A stretch of 64,000 nt of DNA from contig NZ_CP006270.1 in the NCBI RefSeq assembly GCF_000737575.1, positions 65,163 through 129,162 of the forward strand, in the 5' to 3' direction. How positions within the stretch are numbered: the first letter of the stretch is position 1; every line of letters starts with the position of its first letter. This document shows, in pieces, positions 7,745-16,932 of this stretch. This DNA is from Synechococcus sp. KORDI-49 (lineage in GTDB: Bacteria; Cyanobacteriota; Cyanobacteriia; PCC-6307; Cyanobiaceae). Below the pieces are notes generated by a model. That model worked only from the letters and a program-made list of their open reading frames with translations, was not told the DNA's origin and did not search any database. Position numbers and translations under genes: made by a program.

Positions 7745-8674
7745 TCAGAGTGCGGATTCCACGAGACCGCTCTGAATGCCCGTCTTGCGGAGCTTGCGCA
7801 GGGCCCGCTGCACGACCTGCCGGCAGTACTCCCGAGAGCAGTTCATGTGACGGGCCACCTCGGCAAGGGTGCGCCACTCGTTGGAGCCGTCGAGGCCGAA
7901 ACGCAGGGTCACCACCGTCCGTTCCTTCGGGGTGAGGTTGGCTTTGCTCAGCAGAGTCCAGACCGAAGCGGAGCGTTCGGCGATCTCCGCGCGTTCCATC
8001 GGGGGAAGTTCATCGCTGGGCAACACGTCGACCAGCTCCGAGGGGTCTGATTTCGACTTGACCACTCCCTGCAGGCTCACGGTGACGCTGCGCAGTTCGC
8101 AGGCGAGCAGATCCTCGACTTCGGCCACAGGGATCGCCATGAATTCAGACAGCTGTTCGGTCGTTGGGGTGAGACCGTTGCGCTGCATCAGGCGTGCTTT
8201 GGCGGCACGCAGTTTGGTCAGTTTTTCGTTGACGTTGACCGGGATCCTGATCGTTCTGCTCTGCGTCGACAGCGCTCGGTTCAGGCCCTGGCGAATCCAC
8301 CAGTAGGCATAGGTGGAGAAGCGATGTCCGCGGGTTGGATCGTATTTCTCAACGGCGCGGGTGAGCCCGAGGGTGCCTTCCTGGATCAGATCAAGCAGAT
8401 CAAGGCCTTTGCCCTGGTAGCGCTTGGCCAGATTGACAACCAGACGCAGATTGGAGGTGATCATTTGATTTTTCGCACGCTCGCCGCGGCGAATCACCAC
8501 TTTTTCTTCATCGTTGTAGTCGCATGCTGGCCCGGATCCGCCTGCAAGATGACAACGTTCAGTGATGGCAACCATCGCCTGAACCTTTCTCCCCATCATC
8601 AGTTCCTGTTCCGGGGTCAGCAGCTGGTGGCGGCCGATTTCTCCAAGAAAAGCACTTAGTGAGCTCACCATCAT
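7745..8674 (-). CDS. Group 2 RNA polymerase sigma-70 factor
   Basis: A 309-residue sigma factor from ATG 8674 (a TTG at 8689 would add five residues). Region 1.2/2.1 begins at FLGEIGRHQLL. Region 2 contains NLRLVVNLAKRYQGKGLDLL, DLIQEGTLGLTRAVEKYDP and FSTYAYWWIRQ. Region 3 follows, and region 4 has the helix-turn-helix LAEVARHMNCSREYCRQVVQ. No region 1.1 is present, as in non-essential group 2 factors that respond to stress, light or nutrients. The insert between regions 1.2 and 2 (CHLAGGSGPACDY) is unusual. The promoter region is AT-rich and shared with the divergent DUF2214 gene. Confidence 0.92.
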   Translation of the reverse strand: MMVSSLSAFLGEIGRHQLLTPEQELMMGRKVQAMVAITERCHLAGGSGPACDYNDEEKVVIRRGERAKNQMITSNLRLVVNLAKRYQGKGLDLLDLIQEGTLGLTRAVEKYDPTRGHRFSTYAYWWIRQGLNRALSTQSRTIRIPVNVNEKLTKLRAAKARLMQRNGLTPTTEQLSEFMAIPVAEVEDLLACELRSVTVSLQGVVKSKSDPSELVDVLPSDELPPMERAEIAERSASVWTLLSKANLTPKERTVVTLRFGLDGSNEWRTLAEVARHMNCSREYCRQVVQRALRKLRKTGIQSGLVESAL

Positions 8675-8848
8675 GACGCGATCACTCAATTGAACTTAGA
8701 ACCAAAGTGTTTTCATTTGGTGGGTGTAATAAAGACTGCGGAATTCACTTTTTATCCATAGTTAAAGTGTTTCTTCTTCTTGCTGAAGATAATCAGCAGT
8801 TGTGAGGCTGTATGCCGCTAGGGTCGCGCCGTTGTCGTCCCTGTTTTC
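8675..8848. other. AT-rich divergent intergenic region
   Basis: About 170 bases between the sigma factor and DUF2214 genes, clearly richer in A+T than the flanks. AAAGTGTTT occurs at both 8704 and 8764. This is where promoters for both genes must lie, but no confident -10/-35 pair was assigned. Confidence 0.5.
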
Positions 8849-9340
8849 ATGACACTGGCGGTCGCGCTCACAACGGATGTCGCCAAAAATGCTGGCGTCG
8901 CCTACGTCCATTACCTCAGCTTCATGGTCTGCTTCGGCGCTCTCGTGCTGGAGAGGCGTCTGATCAAGGCGAATCCCGACCGTGGCGAGGCCACGGCCAT
9001 GGTGATCACCGACATCGTTTACGGCATTGCAGCGTTGGCTCTCCTGGTGAGCGGCATCCTGCGGGTGATCCACTTCGGGCAGGGTTCAGCCTTCTACACG
9101 GAGAATCCACTGTTCTGGTGGAAGGTCGGCATTTACCTCTCCGTCGGTGCGCTGTCGCTGTATCCGACCATCACCTACATCCTCTGGGCGATCCCACTGC
9201 GCAAGGGTGAACTTCCCAAGGTGAGCGAGGCTCTGGCCGGACGCCTGAGCTGGATCATCAACATCGAGTTGCTCGGCTTCGCCTCCATCCCGATGCTGGC
9301 CACGCTGATGGCCCGAGGGGTTGGCCTGCCGGCGGCCTGA
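8849..9340 (+). CDS. DUF2214 integral membrane protein
   Basis: A 163-residue protein with four predicted helices: AYVHYLSFMVCFGALVLERR, AMVITDIVYGIAALALLVSG, WWKVGIYLSVGALSLYPTI and IINIELLGFASIPMLATLM. The pattern and the conserved His/Tyr near the first helix fit DUF2214, a family without an assigned function. The ATG start is used; the TGA shares its A with the ATG of the next gene. Confidence 0.82.
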   Translation: MTLAVALTTDVAKNAGVAYVHYLSFMVCFGALVLERRLIKANPDRGEATAMVITDIVYGIAALALLVSGILRVIHFGQGSAFYTENPLFWWKVGIYLSVGALSLYPTITYILWAIPLRKGELPKVSEALAGRLSWIINIELLGFASIPMLATLMARGVGLPAA

Positions 9341-9972
9341 TGCAGGCTGAGCCCTGTCCTCCCGCTGCTGAGATCCGCCTTCTGAAGCAGCCTCTGCAGG
9401 CTCAGTCACGGGAGGGTGAGGCGCCTGGTTACGCCAAGCGCCTCGCCACCACGGCCTTTGGCCTGCCGAGTCTCCCCCGCTGGTGCCTCTGGATCGAACC
9501 GGTCCCTGACCCCGCGGACCGCTGGAGTGTGCGCTGGCGTCGCGCTGTCGACACCGCACTCTCCCGTTGGCGTCAGCAGGTTCCTGTGGTGCTGGTGGAT
9601 CAGCCTGAGCGTGCGCAGATCCGCATCCTTCGCCAGCGACCTCCACGGCGTCGCACCGACACCGGATGGAGAGCCAGCAACGGACGCAGCGTGCTGCGGC
9701 TGGCGGAACTCAACCGTGCCGGCCAGCGCCGCCGGGAACCGCTGGTTGAGCTGCTGATTTCGCCGGAGCTTCGTGCCCAGGCGCTGGAGGCCACGGCTCT
9801 GCATGAGCTCGGCCATGCCTTCGGGCTCTGGGGCCACAGCGATGATTCCCTTGATGCCCTGGCTGTGCATCAAGGAGCCGATCCGGTGCTCACGCCCAGC
9901 GATCGCGATCGTCAGACCCTGTCTTGGGTGCGGACTCAGCCCAACCGCTTCGGCCCGATCACCGGCCAGTGA
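9340..9972 (+). CDS. Putative zinc metalloprotease (HExxH)
   Basis: A 210-residue protein with the motif HELGHAFGLWGHSDD near residue 153, giving an HExxH zinc site plus a downstream His as in metzincin-like peptidases. The preceding region is Arg-rich and contains WRASNGRSVLRLAEL. No signal peptide is evident. It is translationally coupled to the DUF2214 gene (ATG overlaps TGA) and its stop abuts that of the convergent hisIE. The substrate is unknown. Confidence 0.75.
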   Translation: MQAEPCPPAAEIRLLKQPLQAQSREGEAPGYAKRLATTAFGLPSLPRWCLWIEPVPDPADRWSVRWRRAVDTALSRWRQQVPVVLVDQPERAQIRILRQRPPRRRTDTGWRASNGRSVLRLAELNRAGQRRREPLVELLISPELRAQALEATALHELGHAFGLWGHSDDSLDALAVHQGADPVLTPSDRDRQTLSWVRTQPNRFGPITGQ

Positions 9973-10641
9973 TCAAGGGCGGCGCGGAGCTCCACGCCGC
10001 GCCGCCAGCACCTCCTGCACCTCCCGCCAGCTGACGCCGTGGTGAGCCAGGGCCACCTGGATATGAAAGATCAGATCGGCGGCTTCACCGGCGATCTCCT
10101 CGCGCACATCGTCCTTGCAGGCCATGACGAACTCAGCGCTTTCCTCGCCGATCTTCTTGAGGATCCGGTTGTCACCGCCACTCAGAAGCTTGTTCGTGTA
10201 GCTGCCCTCCTCCGGTTGGCTCTGCCGGCCACGGATCACCCGATACAGCTCCGTGCAGGCATCCGCTGGAGGCGGCAGGGCGTCGCTGCCTCCGTCGCTG
10301 CGGGTGTCGCCGGCCTCGTAGAAACAGCTTCGGGCCCCGGTGTGACAGGCCACATCTCCGGTCTGTTCAATGCTCAGCAGCAGCACGTCGGCGTCGCAGT
10401 CGTACCGAAGGCCCCGCAGGATCTGGGTGTGGCCGCTGGTGGCTCCCTTGTGCCAGAGCTCGGCGCGGGACCGGCTCCAGTAGTGCACCTCTCCGCTGCG
10501 CAGGGTGTGCTCGATCGACTCCCGGTTCATCCAGGCCACCATGAGAACGGCTCCGTCAAGCCAGTCCTGCGCGACAGCTGGCAGCAAGCCGGCGTCGTTA
10601 AAACGGAGTTGGTTGATGAAGGCGGGGCTGGAGGGCTGCAT
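9973..10641 (-). CDS. hisIE: Bifunctional phosphoribosyl-AMP cyclohydrolase / phosphoribosyl-ATP pyrophosphatase
   Basis: A 222-residue fusion catalysing steps 2 and 3 of histidine synthesis. The N-terminal HisI part has [28 protein letters not shown] and the metal-binding segment [10 protein letters not shown] followed by [10 protein letters not shown]. The C-terminal HisE part starts near residue 135 (LYRVIRGRQ) and has [15 protein letters not shown] and a [10 protein letters not shown] segment. The order and length are those of standard HisIE proteins. Confidence 0.95.
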   Translation of the reverse strand: MQPSSPAFINQLRFNDAGLLPAVAQDWLDGAVLMVAWMNRESIEHTLRSGEVHYWSRSRAELWHKGATSGHTQILRGLRYDCDADVLLLSIEQTGDVACHTGARSCFYEAGDTRSDGGSDALPPPADACTELYRVIRGRQSQPEEGSYTNKLLSGGDNRILKKIGEESAEFVMACKDDVREEIAGEAADLIFHIQVALAHHGVSWREVQEVLAARRGAPRRP

Positions 10642-10701
10642 CAGGCCTCATGCTTCAAGCACTGTTCCGATCTTCCTGCAGCGTCCTCCCTCATTTGATT
10701 T

Positions 10702-11187
10702 GTGCTGACCCCTCCCTCCCGTCACGTCTGCAGCAAGCGGTTCGAGGGGTATCCCTGCTGTCATCGGCAATGGCGTCATCCGGGCCATTGCCGCTTCGTT
10801 CACGGTTACAGCCGCAGTTTCACGCTCTGGTTCGCGGCCCGTCAGCTCGATGTCTGCGGTTTTGTGGTGGATTTCTCGGGCCTGAAAGGCTTTGAGCAGC
10901 GCCTGCGTGATCACTTTGACCACACTTTCCTCGTCAACGAAGACGATCCGTTGCTGGAGGAATGGCAGCGCCTGCACGAGCTCGGCGCTCTTGATCTGCG
11001 TGTGATGACGAACGTTGGGATGGAAACCACCGCGGAACTGGTCTGGAGCTGGGCCAATCAGCTGCTTCAGGAACGTGATCTGGGCCGCACCTGCTGCTGG
11101 GCGGTGGAGGCGCGTGAGAACGAACGCAATGCCGCCACCTACAGCTCTGTTCCGGAATGGTTTGGGAATGAATCCACTCAGCTATAA
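10702..11187 (+). CDS. 6-carboxytetrahydropterin synthase / PTPS-like protein
   Basis: A 161-residue T-fold protein. The first part has SKRFEGYPCCHRQWRHPGHC and VHGYSRSF, with His residues placed like the zinc ligands of the PTPS/QueD family. Next come FVVDFSGLKG and FDHTFLVNEDDP, then a catalytic Glu in TNVGMETTAELV. QueD relatives make the 6-carboxytetrahydropterin used for queuosine. The HGYSRSF segment diverges from the usual HGHNY, so the exact reaction is uncertain. The start is GTG at 10702. Confidence 0.75.
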   Translation: MLTPPSRHVCSKRFEGYPCCHRQWRHPGHCRFVHGYSRSFTLWFAARQLDVCGFVVDFSGLKGFEQRLRDHFDHTFLVNEDDPLLEEWQRLHELGALDLRVMTNVGMETTAELVWSWANQLLQERDLGRTCCWAVEARENERNAATYSSVPEWFGNESTQL

Positions 11188-11189
11188 CG

Positions 11190-11345
11190 AAGTGCTCGGT
11201 TCCAGCAGAGATCAGCTGTTGGAGGTAACGGGGAAAGACCGGTGAAAATCCGGCGCTGTCCCGCAGCTGTGAAGCGATTCCATCGGTCAGTCCGGCCGAT
11301 CCGTCGTCAGTCAGAACGCCCGCCGACTTCTTCATCGACGAGGAT
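11190..11345 (+). promoter_or_regulatory. Cobalamin riboswitch
   Basis: The leader between the PTPS-like gene and hupE carries the conserved core: GGGGAAAGACCGGTGAAAAT, then CCGGCGCTGTCCCGCAGCTG, and a B12-box-like AGTCAGAACGCCCGCC at 11309-11324. It is the only sequence before the start of the HupE/UreJ gene, so adenosylcobalamin binding should repress that transporter. Confidence 0.9.
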
Positions 11346-11353
11346 CGAACACG

Positions 11354-11980
11354 ATGCATTCCAACCAGATGATCCGCAGGGCTGGGCCCTGTCTGGGGCT
11401 GTCGCTGCTGTCTCTGCTCGCCGCGACTCCCGCCCTGGCCCATCACCCCTTCGGCATGCCGGAGGGATCCGGAATCACCGCCTGGCAGGGCGTGATCAGC
11501 GGGATCGGTCACCCTCTGCTGGGGCCCGACCATCTGTTGTTTCTGCTGGCCATCGCTCTTGTGGGTCTGCGTCAGCCCCGTCGCTGGGTGCTTCCGCTGC
11601 TGGCTCTGGGCCTGGGCGGCAGTCTCGTTTCCCAGTTGGTTCCTCTGCCGTCAGCGCTTGAGACCGCCGCGGAGGCCTGCGTCTCCCTCACTCTCGTGCT
11701 CGAAGGTCTGGTGATCCTCGGACGCCTGCCGGTGTGGCTGCTGCTGCCGGCCATCAGCCTGCACGGATACCTGCTGGGCGGAGCTGTGATCGGCGCTGAG
11801 CCGGCTCCGCTGTTCGCCTATGGCCTCGGGCTGCTGATCGGTCAGGGTGTGCTGCTGCTGGCCGTCACCGGTGTCTCCAGCCGTCTGCTGGAGGGGGTCG
11901 GCAGCAACGGGCGCCAGATCGCCGCCGGTGTCTGGATCGGCATCGGCGCCGCCTTCACCTGGTCGCTGCTTGTTCCCTGA
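11354..11980 (+). CDS. HupE/UreJ family transporter, probable B12-regulated cobalt uptake
   Basis: A 208-residue membrane protein with an N-terminal signal sequence ending near ALAHHPFG and about six helices. The first His-rich segment reads GIGHPLLGPDHLLFLLA, the metal-binding signature of HupE/UreJ. Members carry nickel or cobalt. The cobalamin riboswitch immediately upstream argues for cobalt, because repression by the end product fits supply of the metal for B12. Substrate assignment is inference from regulation. Confidence 0.85.
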   Translation: MHSNQMIRRAGPCLGLSLLSLLAATPALAHHPFGMPEGSGITAWQGVISGIGHPLLGPDHLLFLLAIALVGLRQPRRWVLPLLALGLGGSLVSQLVPLPSALETAAEACVSLTLVLEGLVILGRLPVWLLLPAISLHGYLLGGAVIGAEPAPLFAYGLGLLIGQGVLLLAVTGVSSRLLEGVGSNGRQIAAGVWIGIGAAFTWSLLVP

Positions 11981-11987
11981 GCGCAGA

Positions 11988-14591
11988 TCAGCTGAGCACC
12001 AATCGCTCGGCTTCGACCCCGGCCGCCTCGACCTCCACGGAGATCCGTTGGCCTTCGCTGAAGCGTCCCCCGAGGATGGCCTTGGCGATCGGGGTCTCCA
12101 GTTCCCGCTGAATCGCCCGCTTCAGAGGTCTCGCCCCGTACACCGGGTCGTAACCGACATTGGCGAGCCAGTCCGAGGCGCTTTCGCTTAGCTGCAGGTC
12201 CAGCTTGCGCTCCTCCAGGCGCTGTCGCAGCCGTTCCACCTGCAGGCTCACGATCTGGCGGAGTTCCTGCCGGTCGAGGCTGCGGAAGATGATCTGATCG
12301 TCCAGACGGTTGAGGAACTCAGGTCGGAAGTGGCCGCGCAGGGCCTCATTCACCCGTCGTTCCATCTCTCCGTGCTGATCCGGGTTCCCGGCCAGCTCCA
12401 GGATCGATTGGCTGCCGATGTTGCTGGTGAGGATCAGCACCGTGTTGGTGAAGTCCACCGTGCGTCCCTGACCGTCGGTGACCCGCCCGTCATCAAGGAT
12501 CTGCAGCATCACGTTGAACACGTCGGGGTGAGCCTTCTCCACCTCGTCGAAGAGGATCACCGCGTAGGGCCTGCGGCGAACCGCTTCCGTGAGCTGACCA
12601 CCCGCCTCATAGCCCACGTAGCCCGGAGGTGCGCCGATCAGACGGCTCACGGTGTGCTTCTCCATGTACTCCGACATGTCGATGCGCACCATCGCGTCGT
12701 CACTGTCGAAAAGACGGTTGGCCAGGGCTTTCGACAGTTCCGTCTTGCCGACTCCGGTGGGACCGAGGAACAGGAAGCTGGCGATCGGACGGTTGGGGTC
12801 GCTGAGGCCTGCCCGGGACCGCTGGATCGCATCAGCCACGGCGGTCACAGCCTCGTCCTGCCCGATGACGCGCTGATGCAGGTCGTCCTCGAGCTGGAGC
12901 AGCTTCTCCATCTCGCTCTGCACCAGGCGTGCCACGGGAATGCCGGTCCACTTGGCGATCACTTCAGCGATGTCGTCCTCGCTCACCTCTTCACGCAGCA
13001 GGGTCTTCTCACCCGCCTCGTCTCCGGAGAGCTGAAGTTCCTTCTCCTGCAGCTGTTTCTGGAGACCGGCCAGGGTGCCGTACTCGAGTTCCGCGGCCTT
13101 GTTGAGGTCGTAGCTGCGTTTGGCCTGCTCCACCTGAAGCTGCACCCGTTCGATCTCCTCCTTCAGGGCAGAGAGGTCGTCGATGGCGCCTTTCTCCTGC
13201 TGCCATTGCGCATTGAGCGTGCTCTGCTGCTCGCTCAGTTCCGCCAGCTCACGCTCGAGGCGCTGCAGACGTTCCTGGCTGGCACTGTCGGATTCCCGAC
13301 CGAGGGAGAGCTTCTCCATCTCCAGCTGCAGGATCTTCCGGTCGATCTCATCGATCTCCTCCGGTTTGGAGGTGATCTCCATCTTGAGGCGGGCGGCGGA
13401 CTCGTCCACCAGATCAATGGCCTTGTCCGGCAGGAAGCGGTCCGCGATGTAGCGGCTGCTCAGCACCGCGGCTGCCACCAGGGCGCTGTCGGCGATGCGC
13501 ACGCCGTGGTGCACCTCGTAGCGCTCCTTGAGTCCCCTGAGGATCGAGATGGTGTCCTCCACGGTGGGCTGATCCACCAGCACCTGCTGGAACCGACGCT
13601 CGAGGGCTGGATCCTTCTCGATGTGCTGGCGGTGTTCATCCAGGGTCGTCGCTCCGATGCAGCGCAGTTCTCCGCGGGCCAGCATTGGCTTCAGCAGGTT
13701 GCTGGCATCCATGGCCCCGCCGCTGGCTCCGGCTCCCACCACGGTGTGGATCTCATCGATGAACAGCACGATCTGGCCCTCGGAGGCGGTGACCTCCTTG
13801 AGCACGGCCTTGAGCCGCTCCTCGAATTCACCGCGGTATTTCGCACCGGCGATCAGGGATCCCATGTCGAGGGCGATGAGCTGCCGGTTCTGCAGGGCTG
13901 AGGGAACATCGCCGTTGACGATGCGCTGGGCCAGTCCCTCCACGATCGCCGTCTTGCCGACGCCTGGTTCACCGATCAGCACAGGGTTGTTCTTGGTGCG
14001 TCGGCTGAGGATCTGAATGGTGCGCCGGATTTCGTCATCGCGACCGATCACCGGGTCGAGCTTGCCGTCGCGGGCCGCTGCCGTGAGGTCACGGCCGTAT
14101 TTCTCGAGGGATTCGTAGGTCCCCTCCGGATTCTGGTCGGTCACCGACTGATTGCCCCGCACGGCTGTGATCGCTTCTTTCAGCTTGGCGGCGTCCACCC
14201 CCGCCTGGTTGAGCAGCTGGCGGCCGCAGCGGTCATCCTCGGTGAGAGCGAGCAGCAGATGTTCGATCGAGATGTAGCTGTCGCCGAAGCTGTTGCGCTG
14301 GGATTCAGCCCGATCCAGCACTCCGTTCACCCCGCGGCCGAGAAAGACCGATTCCGGTCGGGAGTTCATGCTCGGCTGCCGCTTCAGGTAGGCCTGCACG
14401 GATGTTTCGAAGCCGCTGGGGTCGACACCGGCTTTTTGAAGGATGCGACCGGCCAGGCCGTTCTGCTGCAGCAGGGCGAGCAGCAGGTGCTCGCTCTCCA
14501 GCTGTTGATGGCGAGCCGACTGGGCCAGTTGCTGGGCAGCGACAACGGCGGCCCAGGCTTTTTCCGTGAACTGTTCCGCCGTGGGTTGCAT
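11988..14591 (-). CDS. clpB: ATP-dependent disaggregase ClpB
   Basis: A full-length 867-residue Hsp100 chaperone that resolves aggregates together with DnaK. It has an N-terminal Clp_N double repeat (residues ~1-145), NBD1 with Walker [10 protein letters not shown] and Walker B VLFIDEIH, and a coiled-coil middle domain (~400-530, rich in Glu, Gln and Leu). NBD2 has GPTGVGKTE and [12 protein letters not shown]. It ends in a C-terminal D2-small domain ([15 protein letters not shown]). The ATG start is at 14591. The gene is convergent with hupE, only 7 bases apart. Confidence 0.97.
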   Translation of the reverse strand: MQPTAEQFTEKAWAAVVAAQQLAQSARHQQLESEHLLLALLQQNGLAGRILQKAGVDPSGFETSVQAYLKRQPSMNSRPESVFLGRGVNGVLDRAESQRNSFGDSYISIEHLLLALTEDDRCGRQLLNQAGVDAAKLKEAITAVRGNQSVTDQNPEGTYESLEKYGRDLTAAARDGKLDPVIGRDDEIRRTIQILSRRTKNNPVLIGEPGVGKTAIVEGLAQRIVNGDVPSALQNRQLIALDMGSLIAGAKYRGEFEERLKAVLKEVTASEGQIVLFIDEIHTVVGAGASGGAMDASNLLKPMLARGELRCIGATTLDEHRQHIEKDPALERRFQQVLVDQPTVEDTISILRGLKERYEVHHGVRIADSALVAAAVLSSRYIADRFLPDKAIDLVDESAARLKMEITSKPEEIDEIDRKILQLEMEKLSLGRESDSASQERLQRLERELAELSEQQSTLNAQWQQEKGAIDDLSALKEEIERVQLQVEQAKRSYDLNKAAELEYGTLAGLQKQLQEKELQLSGDEAGEKTLLREEVSEDDIAEVIAKWTGIPVARLVQSEMEKLLQLEDDLHQRVIGQDEAVTAVADAIQRSRAGLSDPNRPIASFLFLGPTGVGKTELSKALANRLFDSDDAMVRIDMSEYMEKHTVSRLIGAPPGYVGYEAGGQLTEAVRRRPYAVILFDEVEKAHPDVFNVMLQILDDGRVTDGQGRTVDFTNTVLILTSNIGSQSILELAGNPDQHGEMERRVNEALRGHFRPEFLNRLDDQIIFRSLDRQELRQIVSLQVERLRQRLEERKLDLQLSESASDWLANVGYDPVYGARPLKRAIQRELETPIAKAILGGRFSEGQRISVEVEAAGVEAERLVLS

Positions 14592-14737
14592 AGGGAAGTG
14601 ATCCCGAACTGAGCAAACCGTATGGCGATCCCGCTGCGATCTGGGGCGGCAAACCGAAGGCTCCGGTGGGGCCCTTTCGCCAGCGGGCGGTGAACCGGAA
14701 TCGGTTTTTAGAGTTCGCCGAACCTTTCAGCGTCGGA

Positions 14738-14935
14738 ATGGTCGATCAGCAGCTTGTGGAGACCCTCGTGCAGAAGGGTCTGGAGCTCGCCGCCAGTGCC
14801 GGCGGCGAGCTGGAACGCAGCTGCTGGATGGTGGTCCATGAGCACCATCACGGCGTCAAGCCGACGGAGTACGACATCCGCGAGATCGATGAGCAGCTGT
14901 ATCTGGAGGTGCTGAAGCTGGCCAGGCAGGCCTGA
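14738..14935 (+). CDS. Hypothetical protein, 65 residues
   Basis: A small acidic protein from ATG 14738 (MVDQQLVETLVQKGLELAAS) with a His cluster HEHHHG and an acidic, helical C terminus. No family is recognised. The frame stays open upstream to a stop at about 14591, and a GTG at 14666 could give an 89-residue form, so the start is uncertain. Confidence 0.65.
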   Translation: MVDQQLVETLVQKGLELAASAGGELERSCWMVVHEHHHGVKPTEYDIREIDEQLYLEVLKLARQA

Positions 14936-14940
14936 GCCGT

Positions 14941-15801
14941 TCAGGGGCGGGTGCGCTGGGCCAGTGCCGCCGCTTCGGCGGCACAGTCCCGGCTGGGGGG
15001 CAGGCCCTTGGCTTTGGCGGCATTCACTTCGGCCTTCGCAGCGATGAAATCAGCCTCGAATTCAGCATTGGTATGCAGAAGGGCCACAGCGGCGGCGCCC
15101 ATCAGCTGCCCGTTCATCACATCACTGGCCCAGTGCACGTTGCAGAGGTGGCGACTCTCCCCGTACGCCAGACCTCGAGCCAGGATTTCATTGCGGCGCT
15201 GCGGCACCATCTCGCTGAGGATCAGGGCCCAGGCCCAGCCCACAGCGGTGTGACCGGATGGGTAGGACGGATCCGTGGTCAGCTTCGCCTGGTCTTCAGG
15301 CGAACAGATCGGTTTCCCGTTCACAAGGAATGGGCGCTTCCTGCCGTAGTGGTTCTTGGCTTTGTAGGTGGAGAGACCTGCATCGGTGAGCGTTCGGCGC
15401 AGCAGCATCACCAGCGTTGGTGTGGCCTCTTCGCTGATGGGGGCGCCGATGGCGCAGGAGAAGGTGCTGGCTGCCTGAGGGAATCCAAGGTCTGCATCGG
15501 CAGCCGCGAGGTTCCAGCGCGGTGTGCCGGGCAGAGGGAAGCTTCTGCGGGAGACCGTGTCATCAAGGGCATGCTCCGGCTGGCCGAGTTGCGGCGGCGG
15601 CGGAAGCAGCTGCAGGCTGTCCGGCATGGCGTTATCCGGCAGGTATCCCTTGAGCAGTCCCTTGTGGATTTCGGGAACATCTGCACTGGCGATCAGGCAG
15701 TCCGAGCCGGATGGGGCGGCCAGAGCTCTCCGGGGTGGCAGCCCCACGACCACCAGGAGAAGGGCGACGGGAAGGCCCGCCAGGAGGTTGAGCTTGTGCA
15801 T
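14941..15801 (-). CDS. Secreted class A acid phosphatase (PAP2 superfamily)
   Basis: A 286-residue exported enzyme. A signal peptide covers residues 1-28 (LPVALLLVVVGLPPRRALA). The full class A signature is present: KNHYGRKRP (K-x6-RP), PSYPSGH, and SRHLCNVHWASD (SR-x5-H-x3-D). The His residues are the nucleophile and acid/base. It probably releases phosphate from organic phosphates in the periplasm, useful in phosphate-poor seawater. An Ala-rich C terminus follows the domain. The ATG start is used. Confidence 0.9.
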   Translation of the reverse strand: MHKLNLLAGLPVALLLVVVGLPPRRALAAPSGSDCLIASADVPEIHKGLLKGYLPDNAMPDSLQLLPPPPQLGQPEHALDDTVSRRSFPLPGTPRWNLAAADADLGFPQAASTFSCAIGAPISEEATPTLVMLLRRTLTDAGLSTYKAKNHYGRKRPFLVNGKPICSPEDQAKLTTDPSYPSGHTAVGWAWALILSEMVPQRRNEILARGLAYGESRHLCNVHWASDVMNGQLMGAAAVALLHTNAEFEADFIAAKAEVNAAKAKGLPPSRDCAAEAAALAQRTRP

Positions 15802-15848
15802 GCTGAACGAGACCTACACGTCCTTTAGCAACGGACAGATGATCCGGA

Positions 15849-16073
15849 TCAGCCGGAGATGTGGAAGTGCCGTTTCACGGCACTGCGATCGAACCAGTCG
15901 CTGATTCGGGTGTCCTCGGCATCGTGCAGGAGATCGAGCTTCCGCACTTGAAAGCCGTTGCTGGTGGCCAGCTCGATCAGGGCATCATCCGTGCCACAGG
16001 ACTGAACGGCCTGGCGCAGTCGCGGGCTGCGCTCCACCGCATGCAGAAAGTCCTTCAGGGCTTCGCGACTCAC
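15849..16073 (-). CDS. Nif11-domain protein overlapping petJ
   Basis: A 74-residue protein consisting essentially of one Nif11 domain (LKDFLHAVERSPRLRQAVQS, ALIELATSNGFQV). It has no C-terminal double-Gly cleavage motif and no Cys-rich core, so it does not look like a lanthipeptide precursor. Its ATG overlaps the petJ stop by four bases (ATGA), so it is translated with cytochrome c6. The C terminus is His/Lys rich. Confidence 0.8.
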   Translation of the reverse strand: MSREALKDFLHAVERSPRLRQAVQSCGTDDALIELATSNGFQVRKLDLLHDAEDTRISDWFDRSAVKRHFHISG

Positions 16074-16423
16074 CAGCCCAGCTCGGCCTGCTGCTCCACA
16101 TAGGTGGCAACAGCAATGATGTCGTCCTCGCTCAACTCGCCGGCGTAGGCCGGCATCGCGTTCTTGCCGTCTTCGATGGAGTGTTCGATCGCTTCCAGCG
16201 GATCCTGTTGGTAGGCCTCGAGATGGGAATTGAGATCGCGCATCTTGAGGGTGCGACTGGCGCGGATCACATTGCCCCCGCCCATGTGACAGGCGGCGCA
16301 GTTACTGGAGAAGATCTGCTCACCGCGTTCGAGGTCTGTGCTGATCGCGAAGGCCGGCCCCTGGGGGGCCATCACGACGATCAGAGCGAGCAGCAAGGTG
16401 AGCAGGCCTGCGATGCGAGCCAT
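16070..16423 (-). CDS. petJ: Cytochrome c6
   Basis: A 117-residue precursor of the soluble lumenal electron carrier between cytochrome b6f and photosystem I, which substitutes for plastocyanin. The signal peptide runs to about residue 26 (APQGPAFA). The haem motif is CAACH (Cys42, Cys45, His46), followed by GGGNVIRASRTL. The axial Met is Met90 in KNAMPAY. The C-terminal helix DIIAVATYVEQQA is standard. The gene lies just downstream of petE on the same strand, with a terminator-like hairpin between them. Confidence 0.95.
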   Translation of the reverse strand: MARIAGLLTLLLALIVVMAPQGPAFAISTDLERGEQIFSSNCAACHMGGGNVIRASRTLKMRDLNSHLEAYQQDPLEAIEHSIEDGKNAMPAYAGELSEDDIIAVATYVEQQAELGW

Positions 16424-16470
16424 TCAATCTCAATGGTTCACCCCAAACTATCCAGCGGAGGGATCAAATG

Positions 16471-16514
16471 AAAGAACCCCGAACCCCTCCGTTCTGGAGA
16501 GATTCGGGGTTTTC
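16471..16514 (-). terminator. Terminator-like hairpin between petE and petJ
   Basis: A 9-bp perfect stem (16475-16483 with 16503-16511, AACCCCGAA against TTCGGGGTT) encloses a 19-nt loop that could pair further. The minus-strand exit is only weakly U-rich. Its place 44 bases after the petE stop suggests it separates petE from petJ transcription. Confidence 0.7.
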
Positions 16515-16554
16515 GAGCTGGTTTGGTGTCAGCGAGGTGTGATCGCTGAATCGA

Positions 16555-16914
16555 TCACTCGACGATCACCTTGCCGACCATGCCGGCTCCGCGGTGGGGC
16601 TCGCAGTAGTAGTCGAAGGTGCCGGCCTCGCTGAAGGTCTCTTCCCAGGATTCACCGGGTGCGAAAGCCAGGTCGGAGTGGCTGTACTCGTCGTGGCCAT
16701 CGAAGACGGCGTTGTGAGGAGCCAGCTTGTTGTTGATGAACTTGACGGTGTCACCGGCCTTGATGGTCACGGTGGCGGGCTCAAAGGCGAGCATGCCGGC
16801 ATCGGTACCCAGCTTGACCTCGACGGTGGAGGCCTGGGCGCTGCCGACGTTCAGGCCGATCAGCATCAGGAGGGCACAGCAAGCAGCTGCGAAGGTGCGA
16901 ATGACAGACCGCAT
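16555..16914 (-). CDS. petE: Plastocyanin
   Basis: A 119-residue precursor of the copper electron carrier of the thylakoid lumen. The signal peptide ends near residue 28 (NVGSAQA). All four copper ligands are present: His67 (APHNAVF), Cys104 and His107 (YYCEPHRG) and Met112. The fold-defining [20 protein letters not shown] strand is intact. Being next to petJ, the pair offers copper- or iron-based transfer to photosystem I. Confidence 0.96.
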   Translation of the reverse strand: MRSVIRTFAAACCALLMLIGLNVGSAQASTVEVKLGTDAGMLAFEPATVTIKAGDTVKFINNKLAPHNAVFDGHDEYSHSDLAFAPGESWEETFSEAGTFDYYCEPHRGAGMVGKVIVE

Positions 16915-16932
16915 TGGCTGAAGAAACGATGG

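Noticed and set aside
12330-13901. 523-residue plus-strand open frame
   Set aside because: It is antisense to clpB, a full-length conserved gene; long mirror frames are common in G+C-rich coding DNA.
14666-14935. 89-residue start for the small gene near 14.8 kb
   Set aside because: A GTG start is possible, but the acidic domain begins at ATG 14738 and the extra residues look non-coding. It was kept only as an alternative.
15849-16073. Nif11 gene as a lanthipeptide precursor
   Set aside because: There is no double-Gly site, no Cys/Ser/Thr core and no LanM, transporter or other precursors nearby.
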